Origin: Sulfitobacter sp. DSM 110093
GTDB taxonomy: Bacteria > Pseudomonadota > Alphaproteobacteria > Rhodobacterales > Rhodobacteraceae
Assembly (NCBI RefSeq): GCF_022788715.1
Contig: NZ_CP085167.1
Coordinates: forward strand, 865,001-929,000
Reading direction: 5' to 3'
DNA: 64,000 bases
In this document: positions 8,148 through 18,968 of the stretch, one piece after another
Numbering within the stretch: the stretch's first letter is position 1
Layout of the letters: every line of letters starts with the position of its first letter
Notes under the pieces: model-generated
The model's input: the letters and a program-made list of their open reading frames with translations, nothing else
Told to the model about the DNA's origin: nothing
Databases searched by the model: none
Program-made: the position numbers and the translations under genes

Positions 8148-9494
8148 ATGCTGACTAGATTTCTGGGACTACTGGCGCTCTGCGCCATGGCGGCCACGCT
8201 CGCGCTGGCCCCCAACCAGTCGCAGGCCCAACCGCTGCGCATCGTGATTGACGATCCAACGATCGAACCCTTGCCCTTTGCCGTACCCAGCTTTCAGCCG
8301 GAGAGCGGCGAAGCAGGGCAGATGGCCGTTGATCTGGCACGCGTGGTGTCCGAAGACCTGACCGGCACGGGCCTTTTCCGTGAGATCCCGGCCAGCGCCT
8401 ATATCTCGACCGTCAGCGATTTTAACGCGCCGGTGGAATATGCCGATTGGAAAGCGATCAACGCCCAAGCGCTGATCACCGGGGCGGTCAATGTCACCGG
8501 CAATAGCGTGAATGTGAAATTTCGGGTCTATGATGTCTTTTCCGGTGAAGAGCTGCTTGATGGAAATGGGCAGGGCGGTCTGCAATTTTCCGGCACGGTC
8601 GATGGCTGGCGGCGCATGGCGCATAAGGTGGCCGATGCGGTCTACAGCCGGATCACCGGCGAAGGCGGCTATTTCGACAGCCGCGTCGTCTACGTCTCGG
8701 AAACCGGTCCCAAGGACGACCGCCAAAAGCGGCTTGCGATCATGGATTACGACGGGGCGAATCTGAAGTACCTGACCGAATCTGGCTCTATCGTTTTGGC
8801 ACCGCGCTTTTCGCCTGACGGCAACCGAGTGCTATACACCAGCTATGAGAGCGGTTTTCCGCGTATTTATGTGCTTGATATCGGGTCGGTGCAGCGCCGT
8901 GCCTTGGAAAGCGCCGAGGGCAGCATGGCTTTCGCACCACGCTTCTCGCCCAGTGGTCAGACGGTTGTCTATTCGCTGAGCCAAGGCGGCAATACCGACA
9001 TCTTTACGATGGATATCAACAGCGGCCAATCTGTGCGCCTGACCAACACCCCCGCGATTGAAACCGCGCCCAGCTTCTCGCCCGATGGCAGCAAGATCGT
9101 CTTTGAAAGCGACCGTTCTGGCAGCCAGCAGCTTTATATCATGCCCGCCACCGGTGGGGAGGCAACGCGAATTTCATTTGGCGAAGGCCGTTACGGCACG
9201 CCCGTCTGGTCGCCGCGTGGGGATTTGGTCGCCTTTACCAAACAGAACAAGGGCCGCTTCCACATCGGCGTGATGCGTACCGACGGCTCCGAAGAGCGAC
9301 TGCTGACGGCCTCCTTCCTCGACGAAGGCCCGACATGGGCGCCCAATGGCCGGGTGATCATGTTCGCCCGTGAAACCCAAGGGGCAGGCGGGTCGTCCTC
9401 GCTCTATTCCGTTGATATTTCGGGGCGTAACCTCAAGCCTGTGCGCACACCCGAAGGCGGCTCTGACCCATCGTGGTCACCATTGCAGAAGTAA
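8148..9494 (+). CDS. tolB: Tol-Pal system beta-propeller protein TolB
   Basis: TolB is a periplasmic protein that binds Pal and is displaced by TolA. The 448 residues start with a Sec signal peptide ([20 protein letters not shown], cleavage after SQAQ), then the N-terminal TolB domain to about residue 160, then a six-bladed propeller marked by repeats of the form [27 protein letters not shown] and TPVWSPRGD. The C terminus DPSWSPLQK ends the last blade. The start lies one base after tolA ends. Confidence 0.96.
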   Translation: MLTRFLGLLALCAMAATLALAPNQSQAQPLRIVIDDPTIEPLPFAVPSFQPESGEAGQMAVDLARVVSEDLTGTGLFREIPASAYISTVSDFNAPVEYADWKAINAQALITGAVNVTGNSVNVKFRVYDVFSGEELLDGNGQGGLQFSGTVDGWRRMAHKVADAVYSRITGEGGYFDSRVVYVSETGPKDDRQKRLAIMDYDGANLKYLTESGSIVLAPRFSPDGNRVLYTSYESGFPRIYVLDIGSVQRRALESAEGSMAFAPRFSPSGQTVVYSLSQGGNTDIFTMDINSGQSVRLTNTPAIETAPSFSPDGSKIVFESDRSGSQQLYIMPATGGEATRISFGEGRYGTPVWSPRGDLVAFTKQNKGRFHIGVMRTDGSEERLLTASFLDEGPTWAPNGRVIMFARETQGAGGSSSLYSVDISGRNLKPVRTPEGGSDPSWSPLQK

Positions 9495-9594
9495 CGTTTT
9501 CCACACCTCCCATGCGGGCGCGGGCAATTCCAATGGTCCCGCGCCTGTGCTAACAACAGCAACAACAACGCCACCACAGAGAAGGCAGACCCCG

Positions 9595-10125
9595 ATGAAA
9601 CGCATTTTGACCAGCACGCTTTTGATTTCCGCATTGGCCGTGTCGGCCTGTACTAACCCCGACCGTTTTGGTGCCGATGGCATGGGCGGCGCCGGGGTAA
9701 ATGCAGGCGCAGGCGTCAATTCTGGCGTGGTGCCGGGCAGCGCGAATGATCCGACCTCGACCGCCTACTTCCAGCAGGCCGTAGGCGACCGGGTGCTGTT
9801 CCTTGTCGACCAATCGTCGCTGACGGATGTAGGCCGCGCCACCCTTGATGGGCAGGTTGCTTGGTTGCAGACCAATACAGATTATCAGGCCGTGATCGAA
9901 GGTCACGCGGATGAGCAGGGCACCCGTGAGTACAACATCGCCCTTGGCGGCCGTCGTGCCAATGCGGTGCGCGAATATATGATCTCGCGCGGGATCGCGG
10001 CTTCGCGTCTCAAGACCATCAGCTACGGCAAGGAGCGCCCGATCGAGATCTGCTCGGAAGAGGCCTGCTATGCCAAGAACCGCCGCGCGGTGACCGTGCT
10101 GGCGGGCGGCGCGCTGACCAGCTGA
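9595..10125 (+). CDS. pal: peptidoglycan-associated lipoprotein Pal
   Basis: Pal anchors the outer membrane to peptidoglycan. I start at ATG 9595, which gives a lipoprotein signal peptide with lipobox VSAC and Cys19 as the lipidated residue; the frame is open further upstream but without a sensible N terminus. A Gly-rich flexible linker follows, then the OmpA-C domain with RVLFLVDQSSL, the peptidoglycan-binding segment EGHADEQGTREYNIALGGRR and AVREYMISRGI. The product is 176 residues, the usual size. Confidence 0.95.
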   Translation: MKRILTSTLLISALAVSACTNPDRFGADGMGGAGVNAGAGVNSGVVPGSANDPTSTAYFQQAVGDRVLFLVDQSSLTDVGRATLDGQVAWLQTNTDYQAVIEGHADEQGTREYNIALGGRRANAVREYMISRGIAASRLKTISYGKERPIEICSEEACYAKNRRAVTVLAGGALTS

Positions 10126-10167
10126 TCACGGCACCCGTGACGCAATGACCTATCCAAGGAGACCGAT

Positions 10168-11055
10168 GTGCTGAAGCGATATATCTTCGTGGCGGTGATG
10201 GGGCTGATGACAGCCCCTGCCGCGCTCATGGCGCAGGACAACGATCAAACGCTGGCGGACATCCGCCAGCAGTTGACCGTGCTGAGCGTCGAGGTGCAAA
10301 AGCTGCGCCGCGAGTTGTCCACCACGGGCGGCGGCTCGGTCGAGACGGGCGGCAACTCTGTGCTGGAACGTGTCAGCACGATGGAAAGCGAATTGCAGCG
10401 CCTGACATCGAAAACCGAGGAGATGGAGAACCGCATCAACCGGGTCGTTTCCGATGGTACGAACCGGATCGGTGATCTGGAATATCGCCTGGTTGAGCTT
10501 GAAGGCGGCGATCTGGGCGCACTTGGTGAGACATCGACGCTGGGTGGCGGCGAAGCGCCCGCCGTGGCAGCGCCCGGAACGGACCCGGCCCGCGAAGTGG
10601 TCGAGGTGGCCCCTGGTGGCGGCGCGGACACTTCTGGCGGTATCATCACCCCCATCAACGAAGCAGAGCTGGCGGTCAGCGAAAAGACCGATTTCGAGCG
10701 GGCGCAGGGGGCGCTCGCATCCGGTGACTTTCGCAGCGCCGCCGATCTCTTTACGACCTTCAATCAGACCTATCCCGGTGGTCCGCTAGCCGCCGAATCC
10801 GAATTGCGTCGCGGCGAGGCGCTGACCGGGCTGGGCGACAACCGCGAAGCGGCCCGTGCTTATCTGGCGGCCTTCAGCACCGATCCCGAAGGGCCAGTGG
10901 CCCCGCAGTCGCTGTTTGAGTTGGGTCGTGCGCTTGGCGTTTTGGAGCAGACCCAAGAAGCCTGCGTGACCCTATCCGAGGTCGCGGTGCGCTTTCCCAA
11001 TGCGCCGCAGGTGTCTCGAGCCGAAGCGCAGCGTCAGACGCTGGGTTGCTCCTAA
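10168..11055 (+). CDS. cpoB: CpoB (YbgF) tol-pal coordinator protein
   Basis: CpoB links Tol activity to peptidoglycan synthesis at division. The 295-residue product opens on GTG with AAGGAGACC upstream, then a Sec signal peptide ending in ALMAQ. The N-terminal part is a coiled coil (LADIRQQLTVLSVEVQKLRR, then MESELQRLTSKTEEMENRIN) as in the trimerising domain of YbgF. A Gly/Ala-rich linker leads to a C-terminal TPR domain with FERAQGALASGDFRSAADLF and LRRGEALTGLGDNREAARAY. It closes the tol-pal operon. Confidence 0.93.
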   Translation: MLKRYIFVAVMGLMTAPAALMAQDNDQTLADIRQQLTVLSVEVQKLRRELSTTGGGSVETGGNSVLERVSTMESELQRLTSKTEEMENRINRVVSDGTNRIGDLEYRLVELEGGDLGALGETSTLGGGEAPAVAAPGTDPAREVVEVAPGGGADTSGGIITPINEAELAVSEKTDFERAQGALASGDFRSAADLFTTFNQTYPGGPLAAESELRRGEALTGLGDNREAARAYLAAFSTDPEGPVAPQSLFELGRALGVLEQTQEACVTLSEVAVRFPNAPQVSRAEAQRQTLGCS

Positions 11056-11061
11056 CCTGCG

Positions 11062-12333
11062 ATGACTGCCCCCGCCGATTTGGCTGATGCAACATTGGCT
11101 GAAGGACTGCTTGCAGGGTTGGGCGGTGCGCTGCCGTCTCGCCTTGGCGTTGCCGTTTCAGGTGGGGGCGATTCCATGGCGTTGCTTTCCCTGCTGCACG
11201 GGCTTTGCAAGGCTGCGGGCACATATCTCGAAGTTGTGACAGTCGATCATGGACTGCGACCCGAAGCAGCGGCAGAGGCAGATCTTGTCGCGCGCTGCGC
11301 GGGCGATTTGGGGCTGCACCACGAGACGTTGCAATGGCGCGGGTGGGACGGGCAGGGCAATCTGCAAAACGCCGCGCGTGACGCGCGCTATGCGCTGATG
11401 GCCGATTGGGCAGCGCGGCGCGATTTGCCCTGCATTGCCCTTGGCCATACGGCGGATGATCAGGCCGAGACTGTCTTGATGCGATTGGCACGCCGGGCGG
11501 GCGTGGATGGGCTGGCCGCGATGGCCCCGCAAAGCCAGCGGCAGGGTGTCACATGGCTGCGCCCCCTGCTGTTTGCCCGGCGGGAGGCTTTACGCGATTA
11601 TCTGCGCCGCGCGGGGCTTGAATGGGTCGATGACTCCAGCAACGATGACCCGCGTTATACACGCATTCAGACCCGCCAAACCCTCGCTGCCCTCGCGCCA
11701 CTCGGCCTTGATGTTGAAACGCTGGCCGAGGTGGCAAGCAACATGGCCCGCGCCCGTGACGCACTCGACCAGCAAACCGACCACGCCGCTGGCAATATTC
11801 TGCGCATGGAGGCGGGGGCGTTGGTGCTTGGGGCCAAAGCCTTTTTCGCCGAACCCGAAGAAATCCGCCGTCGTTTGATGATCCGCGCGCTTGGGCAGAT
11901 TAGCGGCGGTGCCTATCCTCCGCGTCGCGGTCCGGTGGCGGCGCTGATTGCTGGGCTGGCAAAAGGGCAAGGCGCGACGCTGGATGGGTGCCAAACCCTG
12001 CTGCGGCGCGGTGAAATCTGGGTGTTTCGCGAATATAACGCGGTACGCAATCTTCATGTGCCTGCGGATCATCTGTGGGACGGGCGCTGGCGCGCAGTGC
12101 CGCCAACGGTGGTTCCGCAGGGGGCCGAATTGCGGGCATTAGGGCCAGAGGGTCTGGCGTATTGTCCTGATTGGCGCAGCTTCGGGCGGCCCCGTGCGAT
12201 GCTTTTGTCGACCCCGGCGGTCTGGCAGGGGGGGCGGCTGCTTGCAGCGCCCCTTGCTGGTCTGGACGAGAAATGGCATGTGCTGCTGGAACGCGATGCC
12301 GGTTGGCTTAAAACCACGCCATTATCGCATTGA
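11062..12333 (+). CDS. tilS: tRNA(Ile)-lysidine synthase TilS
   Basis: TilS puts lysine on C34 of the minor tRNA-Ile so that it reads AUA, using ATP. The 423-residue protein has the N-type ATP pyrophosphatase loop VSGGGDSMALL near residue 32 (SGGxDS), the HGLRPEAAAEA and GHTADDQAETVLMRL motifs typical of the TilS catalytic domain, and the DDSSNDDPRYTR stretch that contacts tRNA. The C-terminal TilS_C-like region is weakly conserved. It is six bases downstream of cpoB and about 100 bases upstream of ftsH, an order common in this group. Confidence 0.93.
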   Translation: MTAPADLADATLAEGLLAGLGGALPSRLGVAVSGGGDSMALLSLLHGLCKAAGTYLEVVTVDHGLRPEAAAEADLVARCAGDLGLHHETLQWRGWDGQGNLQNAARDARYALMADWAARRDLPCIALGHTADDQAETVLMRLARRAGVDGLAAMAPQSQRQGVTWLRPLLFARREALRDYLRRAGLEWVDDSSNDDPRYTRIQTRQTLAALAPLGLDVETLAEVASNMARARDALDQQTDHAAGNILRMEAGALVLGAKAFFAEPEEIRRRLMIRALGQISGGAYPPRRGPVAALIAGLAKGQGATLDGCQTLLRRGEIWVFREYNAVRNLHVPADHLWDGRWRAVPPTVVPQGAELRALGPEGLAYCPDWRSFGRPRAMLLSTPAVWQGGRLLAAPLAGLDEKWHVLLERDAGWLKTTPLSH

Positions 12334-12391
12334 ACATGAGCGCATCATGTCTATCTTAGTGTGGTGGTTGCCCGGACGGGCGCCCCTTGGG

Positions 12392-12410
12392 CCGCAGGAC
12401 TTGCCTGCGG
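12392..12410 (+). other. leader hairpin before ftsH
   Basis: CCGCAGG at 12392-12398 pairs with CCTGCGG at 12404-12410 around a five-base loop, 24 bases before the ftsH start codon and 11 bases before the AGGAGA ribosome site. There is no T run, so it is not a classic terminator. It could tune ftsH translation or mark the end of the tilS message. Confidence 0.45.
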
Positions 12411-12434
12411 TCGTGTGAATTTAGGAGAATTCCC

Positions 12435-14351
12435 TTGGGAAATGTTCGTAACCTCGCTTTCTGGGTTGTCCTGATGTTGCTGGTCTTGGCGCTGTTCAAC
12501 CTGTTCAGCGGGTCCAGTGGATCGTTGCAAAATAACGAGGTCAGCTATTCCGAGTTTGTCACTTCTGTAGAACAGGGTGATGTCCGTAATGTGACATTGG
12601 ATGGCGAGCAGGTTCGGTTCCGCAAAGCGGACGGGGCCGATTATCTGACGATCAAACCCGAGGATGCAGAGCTGACACAGCTGTTGATCAACAGCGACAT
12701 CCCCGTAAAAGCCCGTCCGCAGCAACAATCTGGCTTTCAGACATTCCTGATGTCGCTTCTGCCTATCGCACTGCTGATCGGTGTATGGATTTACTTCATG
12801 AACCGGATGCAGGGGGGCGGCAAAGGTGGCGCTATGGGCTTTGGCAAATCCAAAGCCAAGATGCTGACCGAAAAGCAGGGTCGCGTGACTTTTGACGATG
12901 TTGCGGGCATTGATGAGGCCAAGGAAGAGCTTGAAGAGATCGTCGAGTTCCTGCGCAACCCACAGAAATTCTCTCGTCTTGGCGGTAAAATTCCCAAAGG
13001 CGCGCTGCTGGTGGGCCCTCCGGGTACTGGTAAAACGTTGCTGGCCCGCGCCATCGCGGGTGAGGCTGGCGTGCCTTTCTTCACCATTTCAGGGTCCGAT
13101 TTTGTTGAGATGTTCGTCGGCGTCGGCGCAAGCCGTGTGCGCGACATGTTCGAACAAGCCAAGAAAAACGCCCCCTGTATCGTTTTTATCGACGAGATCG
13201 ACGCCGTGGGTCGCCACCGGGGTGCCGGTTATGGCGGCGGCAATGATGAGCGTGAGCAGACGCTGAACCAGCTTCTGGTTGAGATGGACGGTTTTGAGAG
13301 CAACGAAGGTGTCATCATCCTCGCCGCGACCAACCGCCGTGACGTGCTTGACCCCGCGCTGTTGCGTCCGGGCCGCTTTGACCGTCAGGTCACCGTGCCG
13401 AACCCCGACATCAAAGGCCGCGAAAAGATCCTCTCGGTCCACGCGCGCAAGACCCCACTGGGGCCGGACGTCGACCTGCGCATCATCGCACGTGGTACGC
13501 CGGGTTTCTCGGGCGCGGATCTTGCGAACCTCGTGAATGAGGCCGCACTGATGGCTGCCCGTGTCGGTCGCCGTTTTGTCACCATGGTCGATTTTGAACA
13601 GGCCAAGGACAAGGTGATGATGGGGCCAGAGCGCCGCTCGATGGTGATGACCGCCGAGCAGAAGGAGATGACCGCTTACCACGAAGCGGGTCACGCGCTG
13701 GTCGGTATGACCCTGCCGAAATGTGATCCGGTCTATAAGGCCACGATCATCCCGCGTGGTGGTGCGCTTGGCATGGTGATGAGCCTGCCCGAAATTGACC
13801 GCCTGAACATGTTCAAGGACGAATGCCACCAACGCCTAGCCATGGCCATGGCGGGTAAGGCGGCTGAAATCCACAAATACGGCCCCGATTCCGTGTCCAA
13901 CGGCCCTGCGGGCGACATCCAGCAGGCCAGCGCTCTGGCCCGTGCGATGGTGCTGCAATGGGGCATGTCGGATAAGGTCGGTAACATCGACTATTCCGAA
14001 GCCGCACAGGGCTATCAGGGCAATACCGGTGGTTTCTCAGTCTCGGCTAATACCAAGGAATTGGTTGAGAAAGAGGTGCAGCAGTTCATCCAAGACGGCT
14101 ATGACCACGCGATGAAGATCATTACCGAGAAAGAGGTCGAGTTCGAGCGTCTGGCCCAAGGTCTGCTGGAATATGAGACCCTCACTGGGGACGAGATCAA
14201 ACGTGTCATGGATGGTCTGCCGCCTGCGGAAGATTCCGACGATGACAACTCCGACGCGGGCAATGCGCCCAGTGTCACCGCGATCCCCAAGGCGAAGGGC
14301 AAGAAGACCCCGCCAAAGGATGGCGGGATGGAGCCTGAACCTTCGGTCTGA
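12435..14351 (+). CDS. ftsH: ATP-dependent zinc metalloprotease FtsH
   Basis: FtsH degrades misassembled membrane proteins and regulators. I start at TTG 12435, seven bases after AGGAGA; it gives [12 protein letters not shown], the usual N terminus in this group, and 638 residues. Two membrane helices ([16 protein letters not shown] and [15 protein letters not shown]) frame a short periplasmic loop. The AAA module has Walker A GPPGTGKT near residue 194, Walker [10 protein letters not shown] near 250 and the second region of homology ending [11 protein letters not shown]. The protease domain has the zinc motif HEAGH near residue 416. The C-terminal tail is acidic, then Lys/Pro-rich. A terminator follows. 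Confidence 0.97.
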   Translation: MGNVRNLAFWVVLMLLVLALFNLFSGSSGSLQNNEVSYSEFVTSVEQGDVRNVTLDGEQVRFRKADGADYLTIKPEDAELTQLLINSDIPVKARPQQQSGFQTFLMSLLPIALLIGVWIYFMNRMQGGGKGGAMGFGKSKAKMLTEKQGRVTFDDVAGIDEAKEELEEIVEFLRNPQKFSRLGGKIPKGALLVGPPGTGKTLLARAIAGEAGVPFFTISGSDFVEMFVGVGASRVRDMFEQAKKNAPCIVFIDEIDAVGRHRGAGYGGGNDEREQTLNQLLVEMDGFESNEGVIILAATNRRDVLDPALLRPGRFDRQVTVPNPDIKGREKILSVHARKTPLGPDVDLRIIARGTPGFSGADLANLVNEAALMAARVGRRFVTMVDFEQAKDKVMMGPERRSMVMTAEQKEMTAYHEAGHALVGMTLPKCDPVYKATIIPRGGALGMVMSLPEIDRLNMFKDECHQRLAMAMAGKAAEIHKYGPDSVSNGPAGDIQQASALARAMVLQWGMSDKVGNIDYSEAAQGYQGNTGGFSVSANTKELVEKEVQQFIQDGYDHAMKIITEKEVEFERLAQGLLEYETLTGDEIKRVMDGLPPAEDSDDDNSDAGNAPSVTAIPKAKGKKTPPKDGGMEPEPSV

Positions 14352-14378
14352 CCTGACCCTACTTGTTGAATTGCAAAG

Positions 14379-14400
14379 ACCCCGCTTTGGCGGGGTTTTT
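14379..14400 (+). terminator. rho-independent terminator after ftsH
   Basis: ACCCCGC at 14379-14385 pairs with GCGGGGT at 14390-14396 around TTTG, and the T run continues to 14400 with more T's after a single C. It closes the tol-pal/tilS/ftsH block. Confidence 0.92.
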
Positions 14401-14518
14401 CTTTTTCGGGCATTATTGGTTCGGGGCGGGGGCAGAAGCTAGGGTGCGGGAATCCGCTGTCGCTTATGGGGCCGAGAGCAGATAGACATGGCCACAGGTC
14501 TCAACCGACGGATTTTTT

Positions 14519-15172
14519 ATGCGACGCGTATTTTTTTCTATTACCGCTTTCCTTGCTTTGGTCGCAGGTCCGACATGGGCCGAACCGCAAAATTACGCCG
14601 TGTCATTGGGCGGGCGTCAATTGGGCACATTGCAGTTCAATGGCCAAATCCGGAATGCGGCGTTTCTTTTGACTTTGAACAATGCGCCCTTTGGCATTAA
14701 AAACGGTACCTTCAATGCAGTAACCCGGACTGAGGGCAACAAGACTAACTATCTGGGGACGAACCGGGGCAGTGAAACCCGTGATATCGCGATCACCCGG
14801 CGGGCGGATCAGGTCGCCTCGGTCACGATCACGCCGCCTTCTGAAATGACAAAAATGTCGGAAGCCGGAAAGGTCCCTGCCGATACCGTCTTCCCGCCCG
14901 AACTTTTTGCCGCCCTTGCCAATGCTGAAACATGCCTGTCGCCGCTCGCCGTCTATGATGGCCGGCGTGTGGTTCAGATTGCGACCGAAGCTGTGAAACA
15001 GGAGGACGAGACAGTGGTTTGCGATATGTCCTACCGCGTCGTCATGGGGCCGGGGTATGTCTCTCCTTTTTATCTCAAGTCGTTCGGGATGCAGTTGATG
15101 TATACCGACCGCAAGCTCGCCCGCGCTTCAATGAGCGGCGGTGGCTTCAAGGTACATCTGACCCGTCAGTAA
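14519..15172 (+). CDS. secreted DUF3108-like protein
   Basis: The 217-residue product starts with a Sec signal peptide (VFFSITAFLALVAGPTWAEP) and is therefore periplasmic or outer-membrane. The mature part is beta-rich, with YAVSLGGRQLGTLQFNGQI, a FGIKNGTFNAVTRTEG segment, and YDGRRVVQIAT followed by CDMSYRVVMGPGYVSPF. Two Cys (ETCLSP and VVCDM) could form a disulphide. The LGG-xxxGTL start, the YDGRR segment and the MSYRVVxGPG ending resemble the DUF3108 family. The function is unknown. It begins a new transcript after the ftsH terminator. Confidence 0.7.
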   Translation: MRRVFFSITAFLALVAGPTWAEPQNYAVSLGGRQLGTLQFNGQIRNAAFLLTLNNAPFGIKNGTFNAVTRTEGNKTNYLGTNRGSETRDIAITRRADQVASVTITPPSEMTKMSEAGKVPADTVFPPELFAALANAETCLSPLAVYDGRRVVQIATEAVKQEDETVVCDMSYRVVMGPGYVSPFYLKSFGMQLMYTDRKLARASMSGGGFKVHLTRQ

Positions 15173-15211
15173 AATTCACGCCTTTCAAACCGCACGTCAA
15201 AGGACAGCACC

Positions 15212-15796
15212 ATGCCCGAGCTTCGCACTACAGATTATATCGGTCGCATTACTTGGCTGGGCATGGTCCCGCCGGATCGCAAAAACATCCGTTCAACGCC
15301 GCTCAAAGAGACCTTCGCCAGTTACGCGGGGTTCAAAGGGGACTTCCACGCCGGGCTGACCCGCCCCGCTTGCGTGCGGGTGCGCAATCTACATGCCAAA
15401 GGCACGGAAATTCGCAATACGCGGCAACTCTCTATTCTCTCAGCCGAAGAGATGGCCCAGATCGCCGCGGCAATTGACCTGTCCGAGTTGGACCCGACAC
15501 TGCTGGGCACTTCTATCATTATTGGGGGCATCCCTGACTTCACCCTCATCCCACCGGGATCGCGGTTACAGAACGCGCAGGGCACCACGTTGGTGGTGGA
15601 TATTGAAAACGGCCCCTGCAACCTGCCCGCGCGTGAAATCGAAAGCGAAGCCCCCGGCCACGGCAAAGGGTTCAAAGCCGCCGCGCAGGGCAAGCGCGGC
15701 GTGACTGCTTGGGTAGAGCGGGAAGGACCGCTGGCCTTGGGCGATGAAATGCGGCTGTTTGTGCCAAACCAGCCTGTCTGGCCGCATCTGGGCTGA
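15212..15796 (+). CDS. MOSC domain protein
   Basis: MOSC domains bind sulphur-molybdenum cofactor or carry sulphur on a conserved Cys. The 194 residues contain GDFHAGLTRPACVRVRNLH near residue 48, RQLSILSAEEM, the LLGTSIIIGGIPDFTLIPPG stretch and VVDIENGPCNLPAREI, whose Cys is the MOSC sulphur carrier. The protein is a free-standing MOSC domain without the aminotransferase part of Moco sulfurase. A molybdate transporter lies in the same window (58494-60998) but is far away. The exact substrate is unknown. Confidence 0.85.
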   Translation: MPELRTTDYIGRITWLGMVPPDRKNIRSTPLKETFASYAGFKGDFHAGLTRPACVRVRNLHAKGTEIRNTRQLSILSAEEMAQIAAAIDLSELDPTLLGTSIIIGGIPDFTLIPPGSRLQNAQGTTLVVDIENGPCNLPAREIESEAPGHGKGFKAAAQGKRGVTAWVEREGPLALGDEMRLFVPNQPVWPHLG

Positions 15797-15907
15797 CCAC
15801 GCGCCGTTTCGCGCCCTTTGAGTGTCGGAAACACGGCCCCCGGTTGAGGGCTTGTGGCTGTATGGCTGGAGGATAAAGATCGCCACCAACGGCAACAGGG
15901 GATTCTC

Positions 15908-17584
15908 ATGGCTTTTAAAACCGACATTCAAATCGCCCGCGAAGCGGCGAAACGCCCTATTCAGGAAATCGGCGAGAAGCTGGGCATCTCCAGCGATGAC
16001 CTGCTGCCCTACGGCCATGACAAGGCGAAGGTAAGCCAGAGCTTTATCGACAGCGTCCAAGACCGACCCGATGGCAAGTTGATCCTTGTCACTGCGATCA
16101 ATCCCACGCCAGCGGGGGAGGGGAAGACCACCACCACAGTGGGGCTGGGCGACGGGCTGAATCGGATCGGCAAAAAGGCGGCGGTCTGCATCCGCGAAGC
16201 ATCCCTCGGGCCGAACTTTGGGATGAAAGGCGGGGCTGCGGGCGGCGGTTATGCCCAGATTGTGCCAATGGAAGAGATGAACCTCCATTTCACTGGAGAT
16301 TTCCACGCGATTACCAGCGCGCATAACCTGCTGGCGGCGATGATCGACAACCATATCTACTGGGGCAATGAGCTTGAGATCGACACCCGCCGCGTTGTTT
16401 GGCGGCGGGTGGTTGATATGAACGACCGCGCCCTTCGGCAAATCACCGCGTCTCTTGGTGGCGTGCCCAACGGTTTCCCGCGTGAGACGGGGTTTGATAT
16501 TACGGTCGCGTCTGAAGTCATGGCGATCCTATGCCTCGCCAAAAACCTCGCTGATTTGCAGGAACGTTTGGGCGCGATGATCGTCGCCTACCGCCGCGAC
16601 CGCAGCCCGGTCTATGCGCGCGACATCAAAGCCGACGGTGCAATGACCGTGCTGTTGAAAGACGCGATGCAGCCCAACCTTGTGCAGACGCTGGAAAACA
16701 ACCCGGCCTTCGTCCACGGCGGCCCTTTTGCCAATATCGCCCACGGATGCAACTCTGTCATTGCCACGACCACGGCGCTGAAACTGGCGGATTATGTGGT
16801 GACAGAGGCAGGTTTCGGTGCCGACCTTGGTGCCGAGAAATTCATGAACATCAAATGCCGCAAGGCAGGTCTGGCCCCTTCGGTTGTCGTCGTGGTCGCC
16901 ACAGTGCGGGCGATGAAAATGAACGGCGGCGTGGCCAAAGCCGATCTTGGGCCTGAAAATGTGGAAGCGGTGCAACTGGGCTGCGCAAACCTTGGCCGCC
17001 ATATCGAAAACGTGAAGTCCTTTGGCGTGCCTGTGGTCGTGGCGATTAACCATTTCGTCACAGATACCGACGCCGAGGTGCAGACGGTCAAGGACTACGT
17101 CGCGGCCCAAGGTGCCGAAGCAATCCTATCGCGCCATTGGGAGTTGGGCTCCGAAGGCTCTGCCGATCTTGCCACCCGCGTGGCCGAGATTGCCGATGGC
17201 AATCACGCAAATTTCGCGCCGCTCTACGCCGATGAAATGCCCCTGTTGCAAAAGATCGAAACCGTTGCCAAACGCATCTACCGCGCCGATGAGGTGTTGG
17301 CCGACCAGAAGGTGCGCAACCAGTTGAAGGATTGGGAAGAGCAGGGTTACGGCAACCTGCCGGTCTGCATGGCGAAGACGCAATACAGCTTTTCTACCGA
17401 TCCTGAGCTGCGGGGCGCGCCCATCGGCTTTAGCGTTCCGATCCGTGAAGTGCGGCTGTCGGCAGGTGCTGGGTTCGTCGTGGTGATCTGCGGTGAGATC
17501 ATGACCATGCCGGGCCTGCCTCGGGTGCCTTCTGCAGAGGCAATCAAGCTCAACGCTGACGGCGATGTGGAGGGATTGTTCTAA
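15908..17584 (+). CDS. fhs: formate--tetrahydrofolate ligase Fhs
   Basis: Fhs makes 10-formyl-THF from formate, THF and ATP, feeding one-carbon metabolism and, in marine bacteria, oxidation of methyl groups. I start at ATG 15908, preceded by CAGGGGA, which gives [13 protein letters not shown]; the frame opens earlier but with no support. The 558 residues hold the ATP loop [18 protein letters not shown] near residues 66-83, then [20 protein letters not shown] and a [16 protein letters not shown] segment typical of the family. folD follows after 75 bases. Confidence 0.96.
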   Translation: MAFKTDIQIAREAAKRPIQEIGEKLGISSDDLLPYGHDKAKVSQSFIDSVQDRPDGKLILVTAINPTPAGEGKTTTTVGLGDGLNRIGKKAAVCIREASLGPNFGMKGGAAGGGYAQIVPMEEMNLHFTGDFHAITSAHNLLAAMIDNHIYWGNELEIDTRRVVWRRVVDMNDRALRQITASLGGVPNGFPRETGFDITVASEVMAILCLAKNLADLQERLGAMIVAYRRDRSPVYARDIKADGAMTVLLKDAMQPNLVQTLENNPAFVHGGPFANIAHGCNSVIATTTALKLADYVVTEAGFGADLGAEKFMNIKCRKAGLAPSVVVVVATVRAMKMNGGVAKADLGPENVEAVQLGCANLGRHIENVKSFGVPVVVAINHFVTDTDAEVQTVKDYVAAQGAEAILSRHWELGSEGSADLATRVAEIADGNHANFAPLYADEMPLLQKIETVAKRIYRADEVLADQKVRNQLKDWEEQGYGNLPVCMAKTQYSFSTDPELRGAPIGFSVPIREVRLSAGAGFVVVICGEIMTMPGLPRVPSAEAIKLNADGDVEGLF

Positions 17585-17658
17585 GCCGGGTTGCATTGCC
17601 CCGCCGTCGCGGTGATGTAGGGCGTGTTCAAGGTGCAGCGAGCGAGAGTGAGACGGTT

Positions 17659-18549
17659 ATGGCAGCGACAATCATCGACGGCAAAGCCTTTGCGGCAACG
17701 GTGCGTGACAAGGTGGCGGGCCATGTCGCCCGGATTGAGGCCGATCATGGAATAACGCCGGGCCTCGCCGTGGTGCTGGTGGGCGAAGACCCAGCAAGCC
17801 AAGTCTACGTGCGTTCCAAAGGTAAGATGACACGCGAAGTCGGCATGAAGTCGGTTGAGCACAAGCTCCCCGCCACGGTAGACCAAGATGCGCTGCTCAA
17901 GCTGATTGATCAGCTGAACAACGACCCCGAGATCCACGGTATTCTCGTGCAGTTGCCGCTCCCAGATCATATGGACGAAAAGCGTGTGGTTAACTCGGTG
18001 TCGCCCGCCAAGGATGTGGACGGCTTTCATATTTCCAACGTCGGGCTGTTGGGCACGGGGCAAAAAAGCATGGTGCCTTGCACGCCACTGGGCTGCCTGA
18101 TGATGCTGCGTGAGCACCATGGTGATCTGTCGGGAATGAACGCCGTGGTGATCGGGCGGTCGAACATCGTCGGCAAACCGATGGCGCAGCTGCTCCTAGG
18201 GGATAGCTGCACCGTGACGATGGCCCACAGCCGAACCCGCGATTTGCCGGAGGTGGTGCGCCGTGCCGATATCGTTGTCGCCGCCGTGGGGCGCCCTGAA
18301 ATGGTGCCCGGCGATTGGATCAAAGAAGGGGCCACCGTGATCGACGTGGGCATCAACCGGATCGAAACTGGCGAGAAAACCAAGCTGGTCGGCGACGTGG
18401 ATTTCGACAGCGCAAGTCAACGCGCCGGGGCCATCACGCCCGTACCGGGCGGCGTCGGGCCGATGACCATCGCCTGCCTACTGGCCAATACGGTCACTGC
18501 CTGCTGCCGCGCCAACGGGCTGGAAGAGCCCGAAGGGCTGACCGCCTAA
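17659..18549 (+). CDS. folD: bifunctional methylene-THF dehydrogenase / cyclohydrolase FolD
   Basis: FolD interconverts 5,10-methylene-THF and 10-formyl-THF, the next step from Fhs. The start is ATG 17659, giving [13 protein letters not shown] and 296 residues. Signatures are [14 protein letters not shown] with the catalytic Tyr and Lys, [18 protein letters not shown], and the nucleotide-binding region [18 protein letters not shown] with [19 protein letters not shown] near the end. Its stop overlaps the stop of the opposite-strand thioesterase gene by three bases, leaving no room for a terminator between them. Confidence 0.96.
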   Translation: MAATIIDGKAFAATVRDKVAGHVARIEADHGITPGLAVVLVGEDPASQVYVRSKGKMTREVGMKSVEHKLPATVDQDALLKLIDQLNNDPEIHGILVQLPLPDHMDEKRVVNSVSPAKDVDGFHISNVGLLGTGQKSMVPCTPLGCLMMLREHHGDLSGMNAVVIGRSNIVGKPMAQLLLGDSCTVTMAHSRTRDLPEVVRRADIVVAAVGRPEMVPGDWIKEGATVIDVGINRIETGEKTKLVGDVDFDSASQRAGAITPVPGGVGPMTIACLLANTVTACCRANGLEEPEGLTA

Positions 18550-18968
18550 GAGGCAGGCACAGGAACGATGGTGCCTTGCAGGATAGCGATGAGCTTGGCC
18601 GCGCCATCCGTTTCCGCATGAACCTCTGCTGTGACAACACACAACCGCCGCCCGGCTTTGACCACCCGACCAGTGGCAATGAGCCGATCCCCACGCGCCG
18701 GGGCCAGCAAGTTGATTTTGATCTCTGAGGTGACGACATCGACCTTGGGCGGCAGCATGCTCAGCGCTGCATAGCCCGCTGCGGAATCACCGATGGAAAA
18801 GGTCAGCCCCGCATGGCCAAAACCTTGCTGCTGCATCGCGCTTGGCAAGATTGGTGCTGCGACCCGTACCAGACCGGATCGCACCTCAATGATCTCGGCC
18901 CCCAAGGTCTGCATCATCGTCTGTGTGGCAAAACTCTCGCGCACGCGGCGTTCGATCATGTCGTTCAT
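18546..18968 (-). CDS. PaaI-type hotdog thioesterase
   Basis: The 140-residue protein is a single hotdog domain. [20 protein letters not shown] carries the GH-x-G and Asp pattern of PaaI-like thioesterases, and [20 protein letters not shown] with [15 protein letters not shown] supplies the central strands. It probably hydrolyses a phenylacetyl- or medium-chain acyl-CoA, but the substrate is not shown. I start at ATG 18968, which overlaps the pdeM stop (TAATG), so it is translated after pdeM. Confidence 0.85.
   Translation of the reverse strand: MNDMIERRVRESFATQTMMQTLGAEIIEVRSGLVRVAAPILPSAMQQQGFGHAGLTFSIGDSAAGYAALSMLPPKVDVVTSEIKINLLAPARGDRLIATGRVVKAGRRLCVVTAEVHAETDGAAKLIAILQGTIVPVPAS

Noticed and set aside
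15797..15907. possible riboswitch before fhs
   Set aside because: I looked for a conserved folate- or glycine-type structure and found no recognisable core; the leader is only about 110 bases and shared with the MOSC gene end.
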